From: Streptomyces rimosus subsp. rimosus
Lineage (GTDB): Bacteria > Actinomycetota > Actinomycetes > Streptomycetales > Streptomycetaceae
Assembly (NCBI RefSeq): GCF_000720725.1
Contig: NZ_JOCQ01000023.1
Location: forward strand, 37,135 to 101,134
DNA: 64,000 bases
Reading direction: 5' to 3'
Below are positions 57,942 to 64,000 of this stretch, piece after piece. The notes under the pieces were generated by a model. That model saw nothing but the letters and a program-made list of their open reading frames with translations, was not told the DNA's origin and did not search any database. Position 1 is the first letter of the stretch. The number at the start of each line of letters is the position of its first letter. A program made the translations under genes and the position numbers.

Positions 57942-59030
57942 ATGCGAAGACGCAGCTTCGTCAGTGGTCTGGCGGGCACCGCCGCGGGCCTCGGCCTGGC
58001 CGGTACGGCGCACCCCGCGACCGCCTCCCCCGCCACCGCCCCCGGCTGGTCGGCCGTCCCGGTCCCGGACGCGCGGCCGGGCGCCCGGCTGTACGGGGTG
58101 GCCGCCGCCGGGCCCGACCTCGCCTGGGCCGTCGGTGTGGAAGGGCTCGGCGGCACCGGCGACGGGACCGCGGTCGCGCTGCGCTGGGACGGCGCCGCCT
58201 GGTCCCGTACCGACCTGGGCGCGCTCGCCTCCGCCGGCCCGCTGACGGCGGTCACCGCGGCCGGTGCCCGGACCGCCTGGGCCGTCGGCGCGGGCGGCCT
58301 GCTGCTGACCTGGGACGGTACGACCTGGCAGCGGACTCCGTACCCCGGCCAGGGCGGGGCCGGGACCACGGTCACCGACGTGGTGGCCACCTGCGACGGC
58401 CGGGCGTGGGCCGGCGGGCGGCACGACGGCCGCGCCGGGCTGCTGCACTGGGACGGCCGCCGGTGGCGCTGGTGCGCCCCGCTGCCGGACGCGACGGCCC
58501 CCACTCCCGGGCACATCCACGTCACGCCCCGCGGCGAGGTGTGGGTCTACGGCGAGGTCATCGCGCGCTGGGACGGCGCCTGGACCGTGCTCCCGCACAA
58601 CCCCGGCGTCCGCTCGACCGTCTCCGGGCTGCTGCCGGTGGCCCACGACGACATCTGGCTCACCGGTTACGGCTACGGGGTCGGCGGCCCGCCCGGGAAG
58701 CCGCCCGGTGTCGTACTGGAGCACTGGAACGGCACCGAGTGGACGTGGGTGAAGGCGCCGTACTCCGTCGGCCTGCTCAGTTCGATCAGCGGGGACGCGC
58801 GGGGCCGCCCCGACCGGATCACCGGCTGGGACTTCTGGGACCAGAAGCGCTCCCACTACCTGCGGTGGGACGGCGCCGCCTGGGTGAGCGAACGCGGCCC
58901 CGAGATGCCGGAGACGGCCCTGATGACGGACCTGACGCGGATCCCCGGCACCGCCGGTTACTGGTCGGTCGGCACCACGTCCTTCTACGCGGGCACCACG
59001 GCCCGGATGCACATCGAACGCCACGGGTGA
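57942..59030 (+). CDS. Tat-secreted beta-propeller-like protein
   Basis: This 362-residue protein begins with a Tat-type signal (MRRRSFVSGLAGTAAGLGLA, RRxF-like motif and a weakly hydrophobic stretch). The mature part has about six repeats of the form W-D-G-x-x-W and A-W-A-V-G (LRWDGAAWSRTDLG, LTWDGTTWQRTPY, LHWDGRRWRWCA, LEHWNGTEWTWV, LRWDGAAWVSE), as in beta-propeller exosialidase- or YCF48-like sheets. No catalytic residues are obvious, so a binding role is likely. ATG 57942 has AAGGA upstream. It stands alone on its strand between CsbD-like and lipoprotein genes. Confidence 0.75.
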   Translation: MRRRSFVSGLAGTAAGLGLAGTAHPATASPATAPGWSAVPVPDARPGARLYGVAAAGPDLAWAVGVEGLGGTGDGTAVALRWDGAAWSRTDLGALASAGPLTAVTAAGARTAWAVGAGGLLLTWDGTTWQRTPYPGQGGAGTTVTDVVATCDGRAWAGGRHDGRAGLLHWDGRRWRWCAPLPDATAPTPGHIHVTPRGEVWVYGEVIARWDGAWTVLPHNPGVRSTVSGLLPVAHDDIWLTGYGYGVGGPPGKPPGVVLEHWNGTEWTWVKAPYSVGLLSSISGDARGRPDRITGWDFWDQKRSHYLRWDGAAWVSERGPEMPETALMTDLTRIPGTAGYWSVGTTSFYAGTTARMHIERHG

Positions 59031-59217
59031 GCGACCGGTGCCCGGCCCGGGCGTTCCGTCCGGGACACCGGCCGCCGGCCCCGGGTGGACGGGGCGGACG
59101 GCGGCCCCGCCGTTCACCCGTTCGCCCGTGCCGGATCGCAGCGCGTGCCCGGGGCTCCTACCGTCCGTACGACGGAGTGTCCCCCTCCTGCGCGACCCGC
59201 GGCCGAAGGAGTTCGAC

Positions 59218-59811
59218 ATGCGCCGGCTCATCGCCGTACCGACCGCACTGCTCGCCCTCGCCGTCGCCGGGTGCGCCGGCGGCGGACCGGACGATCCCAC
59301 GGCGTCCTCCGCCGCCTCCGGCTCCGCGCCGGGCGCGAGCCCCACGAAGAGCCTGCGGGGAAGCCCGTCCGGGGACCCGGGCTCCAGCGGTGGCGCGAGC
59401 CCGTCCGGGTCCGGCTCCGCCGCCCCGGGCCAGCCGCTGGACTGCGGGGCGCTGCCGGACGCGATGGGCGAGGGCCTGACCGCGCGGCTCTTCTCCGGCC
59501 CCGGCGCCGGGCCGACCGCGGGCTGCGCGGAGGCCCGCGGCGTGATGGCGGAGTTCTTCCGCAAGGCCACCGCGGACCAGCCGGCGCTGACGGTACGCGG
59601 CTGGGAGTGCCAGTACGAGAACGGGCCCACCGGCACCTGGCTGAGCAGCTGCCGCAAGGACGGCGGCCGGCAGCAGATGCACACCGAGGAGGCGGCCCGG
59701 TCCGCGCCACCGGACGGTCCGGGGCAGTCCGAGATGCCGGAGGGGCCCGGGCTGCCCGGCGGGGGCGAGGAGTCGCAGACCTCGATCCGCCTCCCGTGGG
59801 CCCACGTCTGA
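59218..59811 (+). CDS. Putative lipoprotein
   Basis: The 197-residue product has a lipoprotein signal (MRRLIAVPTALLALAVAGCA, lipobox AVAGC). A Ser/Gly/Pro-rich linker of about 55 residues follows, then a globular part with four cysteines (LDCGALPDAM, GCAEARGVM, WECQYENG, SSCRKDGG). These probably form two disulfides outside the membrane. I do not recognise the domain. GAAGGAG precedes ATG 59218. The gene is alone, with the Nudix gene convergent. Confidence 0.8.
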   Translation: MRRLIAVPTALLALAVAGCAGGGPDDPTASSAASGSAPGASPTKSLRGSPSGDPGSSGGASPSGSGSAAPGQPLDCGALPDAMGEGLTARLFSGPGAGPTAGCAEARGVMAEFFRKATADQPALTVRGWECQYENGPTGTWLSSCRKDGGRQQMHTEEAARSAPPDGPGQSEMPEGPGLPGGGEESQTSIRLPWAHV

Positions 59812-59866
59812 CGGCCGCCCGCGGTCCGGGTGCGCCTTCCCGGCCCCCTCCGTCCGCTCGGTCCCC

Positions 59867-60346
59867 TTACGCCCGCTCGATCCCCGCGAACCAGGCCGGC
59901 CCGTCGTCCAGCGCCATCTTGATCCGCGCCACCGCGAACTCCTCCATCTCCGGCAGCGCGTCCAGCGCGAACCAGCCCACCTCCAGCGACTCGTCGTCGT
60001 TGACCACGGCCGTGCCGCCGACCGCGCGGCAGCGCAGCGAGATATCCATGAACTGGCACTCGTCACCGTTGGGATAGCGCACCCGCTGGAGCGCCTCGAC
60101 GAGGATCACGCGTTCGGGGACCACGTGCACCGCGGTCTCCTCGAAGACCTCGCGCACCGCGGTCTCGGCCGGCTGCTCCCCCGGCTCCGGGATGCCGCCG
60201 ATGATCGACCACATGCCGCTGTCCGCTCTGCGGCCGAGCAGGACCCGGCCGCGGTCGTCGAAGACCACGGCGCTCACGCCCGGCAGCCACAGGAGCTGGT
60301 GGCCGATATCGGCCCGGATGTCACGGATGAAGTCGGGTGTCGCCAT
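59867..60346 (-). CDS. Nudix hydrolase
   Basis: This 159-residue enzyme has the Nudix box at 51-73 (GIPEPGEQPAETAVREVFEE then TAV), with the usual final glycine replaced by alanine. The fold and REVFEE metal ligands are intact. Nudix enzymes hydrolyse nucleoside diphosphates linked to another moiety; which substrate cannot be told. There is no signal peptide. It is followed, on the same strand upstream, by the membrane protein gene. It converges with the lipoprotein gene. Confidence 0.92.
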   Translation of the reverse strand: MATPDFIRDIRADIGHQLLWLPGVSAVVFDDRGRVLLGRRADSGMWSIIGGIPEPGEQPAETAVREVFEETAVHVVPERVILVEALQRVRYPNGDECQFMDISLRCRAVGGTAVVNDDESLEVGWFALDALPEMEEFAVARIKMALDDGPAWFAGIERA

Positions 60347-60428
60347 ACCCGCACCCTAACGACCACCGGACAAGGAGGATGTCGATCGTCCACGCCGTAC
60401 GCACTTGCGAAGGCGGTACGGCAGCCGC

Positions 60429-61043
60429 TCAGGCGCCCGCGCCCCGTTTCCGGTTCACCGCGCACCGGCCGCGGATGCAGCGCACCGCGCTCTCGGCGTC
60501 GTCGACGGTGACCGTGAAGCTGCGGCCGTCGCCGAGCCGGAGCACCACGGCCTCGCCGCGCCGTACGACCACGGCCGTGCCCTGCTCGGGGCGCCAGCGG
60601 TAGCCCCAGCCGCCCCAGTGGCGCGGGGTGACCCGCGGCGCGAAATCGGCGCCGACGACGTGCTCCAGTGGGATACGGCGGCGGGGCAGTCCCATGTGCC
60701 CGCAGCGCACCTCCAGGCAGTCCTGGTCGACCCGGACGGCGACGTGGACGAAGGCGAGGGTGCCGAAGAGCACCAGCAGGCCGGCCAGGACGCAGCCGAC
60801 CACCGACATCACCAGCGGCGCCAGCCCGGACGTCCAGGCGCTGTCGACGGCCAGCTCGATGCCGAGCGCCATGCAGGCCGCTCCGGCGCCCGCCAGGAGC
60901 CACTGCACGCGGTTGGTGGCGCGGCCGTGCCACACCTCGGGGACGTCCGCGGGGTCGCGGTGACTGCCGGAGCCCCCGCCGTCACCGGCCGGGCCGCCGT
61001 GCTCGCCGGGGGCTGTCGCCCCCTCGTGGGGGTGGTCCCTCAT
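60429..61043 (-). CDS. Membrane protein with PH-like C-terminal domain (DUF3093-like)
   Basis: The 204-residue protein has a hydrophilic N-terminus, two membrane helices (RVQWLLAGAGAACMALGIEL and APLVMSVVGCVLAGLLVLFGTLAFVHV), and a beta-rich cytosolic part (EVRCGHMGLPRRRIPLEHVVGADFAPR, TAVVVRRGEAVVLRLGDGRSFTVTVDDAE). This recalls the bacterial PH-like/DUF3093 membrane proteins. Function is unknown. It lies codirectional with the racemase (60 bp) and Nudix genes. Confidence 0.7.
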   Translation of the reverse strand: MRDHPHEGATAPGEHGGPAGDGGGSGSHRDPADVPEVWHGRATNRVQWLLAGAGAACMALGIELAVDSAWTSGLAPLVMSVVGCVLAGLLVLFGTLAFVHVAVRVDQDCLEVRCGHMGLPRRRIPLEHVVGADFAPRVTPRHWGGWGYRWRPEQGTAVVVRRGEAVVLRLGDGRSFTVTVDDAESAVRCIRGRCAVNRKRGAGA

Positions 61044-61103
61044 GAGACGCAGCGTACGCGTATTCGCCCGCCCTGGCAGCGTGTCGCGCGTACTCCCGTG
61101 GCC

Positions 61104-61904
61104 TCAGTGACGGACGGGCCCGCCGGCCCGGGCCGGTCCGGACAGCAGACGTCCCTCGGCGTAGGCGAGCGCGGCCTCGGGGAGCTGCCCGGGACGGCCG
61201 CTGAGCAGGACGGTGACGGTGCCGGCCGGCTCGGCCGAGGGATCCGGCTGCGCCCCGATGCGGCGCAGCGCCTGGGCGGCGACCGCCTCGGCGGAGCCGA
61301 GCAGGACCAGGGCGGGCGCGCCGGGCTGCTGGAGGGCGGCGCGGATGCGCTCGGCGACCAGCTCGTAGTGGGTGCAGCCGAGGACGACGGTCCGTACGTC
61401 ACGCGGGGTGTTCGCGGCGGCGGCCGCGACGGCGGCGTCGATGGCGGCCTCGTCGGCGCTCTCCACGGCGTCCGCGAGGCCGGGGCACGGCACGCCGGTG
61501 ACCTCGACGCCCGCGGCGAACTGTTCGATCAGGTCGCGCTGGTAGGGGCTGCCGGTGGTGGCGGGGGTGGCCCAGATGGCGACCGGGCCGCCGGTGGCGG
61601 CGGCGGGCTTGATGGCGGGCACGGTGCCGATGACCGGCAGCGCGGGCTCCAGCTCGGCCCGCAGGGCGGGCAGCGCGTGCACGGTGGCGGTGTTGCAGGC
61701 GACGATCAGGGCGTCCGGGCGGTGCCCGGCGGCGGCCCGGGCGACGGCGAGCGCGTGCGCCGCGATGTCGTGCGGCGGGCGGGGGCCCCAGGGCATGCCG
61801 TCCGGGTCCGAGGAGAGCACCAGGTCGGCGTCGGGCCGCAGCCGCCGTACCGCGGCCGCCGCCGCGAGCAGGCCGGTTCCGGAGTCCATGAGCGCGATCT
61901 TCAC
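61104..61904 (-). CDS. Glutamate/aspartate racemase-like protein (MurI type)
   Basis: This 266-residue enzyme has the racemase features IALMDSGTGLL (residues 3-13), ALIVACNTATVHALP with Cys70 and VVLGCTHYELV with Cys176. These are the two catalytic cysteines of glutamate racemases. The loop DPDGMPWGPRPP replaces the more common PYG segment, so substrate preference may differ from MurI. A standard murI may exist elsewhere in the genome. It would supply D-glutamate or D-aspartate for cell wall or other products. It overlaps no neighbour. Confidence 0.85.
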   Translation of the reverse strand: MKIALMDSGTGLLAAAAAVRRLRPDADLVLSSDPDGMPWGPRPPHDIAAHALAVARAAAGHRPDALIVACNTATVHALPALRAELEPALPVIGTVPAIKPAAATGGPVAIWATPATTGSPYQRDLIEQFAAGVEVTGVPCPGLADAVESADEAAIDAAVAAAAANTPRDVRTVVLGCTHYELVAERIRAALQQPGAPALVLLGSAEAVAAQALRRIGAQPDPSAEPAGTVTVLLSGRPGQLPEAALAYAEGRLLSGPARAGGPVRH

Positions 61905-62024
61905 CCGGACACTTTACGCCGGGCCGCACCGGGCTTGTCATACCGGCGGGCTGCGTCCGGCGCCCCGCGGGCCGCCCGCGGCGGGTTCCGGCCACGGCCG
62001 GCGCCGGTGCGGCAGACTGCGGGC

Positions 62025-63197
62025 GTGGGTGCGATGGGAGCGGTGGAGTGGATCGGCGCCGGGTCGCTGGCGGCCTGGGTGTGGCTGGCGCTGGCGCAGG
62101 GCTTCTTCTGGCGTACGGATGTACGGCTGCCCCCACGCGGGGACCCGGAGCGCTGGCCGTCGGTCGCCGTCGTGGTCCCGGCGCGGGACGAGGCCGCCGT
62201 ACTGCCGGTGAGCCTGCCGTCCCTGCTGGCGCAGAAGTATCCCGGCCGGGCCGAGGTGGTCCTCGTCGACGACGGCAGTACGGACGGGACGGGCGAGCTG
62301 GCCCGGGAGCTGGCCGCGCGGGGCGGGCTGCCGCTGACCGTCACGGCACCCGGTGAGCCGGAGCCGGGCTGGACGGGCAAGCTGTGGGCGGTACGGCACG
62401 GCATGGCGCTCGTACGGGAGCGGGGCGACGCGGAGTACGTGCTGCTGACGGACGCGGACATCGCCCACGCGCCGGACAGCCTGCGCGAGTTGGTGGCGGC
62501 GGCGCGCTCGGCGGACCTGGACCTGGTGTCGCAGATGGCGCGGCTGCGGGTGGTCTCGGCCTGGGAGCGGCTGATCGTCCCGGCCTTCGTGTACTTCTTC
62601 GCGCAGCTGTATCCGTTCCGGTGGGTCAACCGGCCGGGGGCGCGGACCGCCGCGGCGGCGGGCGGCTGCGTACTGCTGCGGCGTGCGGTGGCCGAGCGGG
62701 CCGGGGTGCCCGACAGCATCCGGCACGCGGTGATCGACGATGTGACGCTCGCCAGGGCCGTGCGGCGGGCCGGGGGCCGGATCTGGCTGGGGCTGGGCGA
62801 CCGGGTGGAGAGCGTGCGCCCGTACGCGGGGCTGGGCACGCTGTGGCGGATGGTCTCACGCAGCGCGTACGCCCAGCTGCGGCACAACCCGCTCCTGCTC
62901 GCGGGCACGGTGGCCGGGCTCGCGCTGGTCTATCTCGCGCCGCCCGCCGCGCTGGTCACCGGCCTGGCGACCGGCGGCGCGACGGCGGCGGCGCTGGGCG
63001 GCGCGGCGTGGGCCGTGATGGCGGGCACGTACCTGCCGATGCTGCGCTACTACCGGCAGCCGCGGTGGCTCGCGCCGCTGCTGCCGGGCACCGCGCTGCT
63101 CTACCTGCTGATGACGGTCGACTCCGCCGTCCAGCACTACCGGGGGCGCGGGGCCGCCTGGAAGGGCCGGACGTACGGGGCGACGGGCGCTTCCTGA
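62025..63197 (+). CDS. Membrane glycosyltransferase family 2 (HpnB-like)
   Basis: The 390-residue protein has an N-terminal membrane helix, then a GT2 domain: SVAVVVPARDEAAVLPVSLP, VLVDDGSTDGTGELA, the DxD-like LLTDADIAHAPDSL, RTAAAAGGCVLLRR and VIDDVTLARAVRRAGGRIWL. Two to three C-terminal helices anchor it. It resembles hopanoid-associated HpnB-type glycosyltransferases, but no hopanoid genes are adjacent. GTG 62025 or ATG 62034 are both possible starts. It probably adds a sugar to a lipid at the inner face of the membrane. Confidence 0.85.
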   Translation: MGAMGAVEWIGAGSLAAWVWLALAQGFFWRTDVRLPPRGDPERWPSVAVVVPARDEAAVLPVSLPSLLAQKYPGRAEVVLVDDGSTDGTGELARELAARGGLPLTVTAPGEPEPGWTGKLWAVRHGMALVRERGDAEYVLLTDADIAHAPDSLRELVAAARSADLDLVSQMARLRVVSAWERLIVPAFVYFFAQLYPFRWVNRPGARTAAAAGGCVLLRRAVAERAGVPDSIRHAVIDDVTLARAVRRAGGRIWLGLGDRVESVRPYAGLGTLWRMVSRSAYAQLRHNPLLLAGTVAGLALVYLAPPAALVTGLATGGATAAALGGAAWAVMAGTYLPMLRYYRQPRWLAPLLPGTALLYLLMTVDSAVQHYRGRGAAWKGRTYGATGAS

Positions 63198-63236
63198 AGG
63201 GCGCTCACTCCGGCGGTCGCTCGCGCCGACGGGCGC

Positions 63237-64000
63237 TCACTTGCTGGCCGGGGACCAGTTCAGCCCCCAGCCGTACGCCTCGTCGACGGTGCGCTGCGGG
63301 CTGACGCCCGGCGCGGGGACCAGATAGCGGGCCTCGCGCTGCACGACCAGTTCGCTGCCGGTGTTGGTGATCAGGGCGAGGGCGCAGACGTTGGACGGCA
63401 CGGTGCACTCGTCGAGCGAGAAGTCGACGGGGGCGCCGTACTGGGGCTGGAGCGTGACGGTGGCGTGCAGCCCCTCGAAGCTCCGGGCGCCCGCGTAGAC
63501 CGTCACGAACACCAGGATGCGCCGGATGCGGGCCTGGTGGTCCAGATTGATCGTCAGGTTCTCGCCCGCGGCGGCGGCGCCGGTGCGGTCGTCCTGGTCG
63601 AGCTGGATGTACGGCGGGACGTGCAGCGCGCCGAAGTTGCCGCCGATGGGGTGGATGACGCCCGCGCTGCCGTCGGTGAGTTCGTACAGCGCGCACAGGT
63701 CGAGGTCCAGGTCGCCGGACTGCGGCCGGAGCGCGCCGCGCGCGCCCAGCGCCTCCATGGTCTTGCGGCCCAGCTTCTTGCCCAGGCGTTTGGCCTGGCC
63801 GCCCGCCTGCTGCCAGTTCAGGTTGACCCGCATCGCCCCGGAGGTGCCGCCCTGTTTCGTCAGGGAGACGGCGGGCGCCTCCTTGGTGAGGGTGACTTTG
63901 GAGAGGCTGACGGGCGGGGCGGGGGCGGGCACGGGGGCCGCGCCGTACGACTGGGCGGGCGGCGCCGGGGGTGGCGGGTACGCGCCGTACGGCTGGGAGG
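63237..64000 (-). CDS. TerD-family stress/tellurite-resistance protein with Pro-rich N-terminus, 5' end outside window
   Basis: The C-terminal about 190 residues form a TerD domain: VSLTKQGGTSGAMRVNLNW, DLDLDLCALYELTDGSAG, HPIGGNFGALHVPPYIQLDQDDRTG, NLTINLDHQARIRRILVFVTVYAG. TerD proteins bind Ca2+ and associate with stress and membrane complexes. The frame continues upstream through a Pro/Tyr/Gly/Ala-rich stretch (QPYGAYPPPPAPP, SYGAAP) to the window edge, so the gene starts beyond 64000. The last acidic-metal motif is DLDLD in this gene. Confidence 0.9.
   Translation of the reverse strand, partial: SQPYGAYPPPPAPPAQSYGAAPVPAPAPPVSLSKVTLTKEAPAVSLTKQGGTSGAMRVNLNWQQAGGQAKRLGKKLGRKTMEALGARGALRPQSGDLDLDLCALYELTDGSAGVIHPIGGNFGALHVPPYIQLDQDDRTGAAAAGENLTINLDHQARIRRILVFVTVYAGARSFEGLHATVTLQPQYGAPVDFSLDECTVPSNVCALALITNTGSELVVQREARYLVPAPGVSPQRTVDEAYGWGLNWSPASK

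Overview
The window is high-GC actinobacterial DNA, almost certainly Streptomyces or a close relative. The signs are strong G/C bias at third codon positions, frequent GTG starts with GGAGG-type ribosome binding sites, a SARP regulator, type I and type III polyketide synthases, rare TTA codons limited to a regulator and a transporter, and many actinomycete-specific families (MT0933-type antitoxin, DUF574-type methyltransferase, SUKH protein, TerD, MbtH). No transposase, integrase or CRISPR array was seen.

Region 1 (1-25.7 kb) is specialised metabolism. It opens with the C-terminal part of a type I PKS (ER-KR-ACP), then an alpha/beta hydrolase and a SARP regulator. Next is a leftward set: a cyclodipeptide synthase overlapping an NCS1-type permease, a rhodanese, a secreted thioredoxin and a secreted subtilase. 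Two tandem LysR genes face the cyclodipeptide synthase, the first with a TTA codon at codon 8. After a tRNA-Cys and a TTA-containing MFS exporter comes a second leftward set: a chalcone-synthase-like type III PKS, a PLAT-like protein, an Arg/Asp-repeat protein, an AarF/UbiB kinase-like protein, a complete KS-AT-DH-ER-KR-ACP iterative-type PKS, and a geranylgeranyl-reductase-like flavoprotein. This second set looks like a route in which a type I PKS makes an acyl chain that a type III PKS elongates and cyclises, with a flavoprotein and a UbiB-like protein acting later.

Region 2 (25.7-37.3 kb) is patchy and decayed. It holds gene-poor DNA with short frameshifted coding remnants, a DUF3291 protein, a GNAT enzyme, a SUKH protein, a broken DrrA-type ABC ATPase, an intact MoxR/VWA/helical-repeat operon, a small HTH gene whose promoter is covered by two matching palindromes, an MbtH gene attached to the tail of a lost NRPS, and the tail of an ornithine cyclodeaminase. 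The leader and first codons of dhaK occur twice, at 30.2 and 37.2 kb, bracketing about 7 kb and pointing to a past rearrangement.

Region 3 (37.3-64 kb) looks like ordinary chromosome: dhaKLM, a reduced Mrp-type cation/proton antiporter operon, ArsR/NTF2-like and TetR/CocE pairs, small stress and secreted proteins, a three-gene operon fitting lysine catabolism through pipecolate and 2-oxoadipate (flavin oxidase, HglS-type DUF1338 enzyme, aldehyde dehydrogenase), an ECF sigma factor with a partner, a DUF574 methyltransferase, a Nudix hydrolase, a glutamate/aspartate racemase-like protein, a glycosyltransferase and a TerD protein cut by the window edge.

All assignments come from reading the translated sequence and known family motifs. 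No database search was possible, so family names for weakly conserved proteins are provisional.
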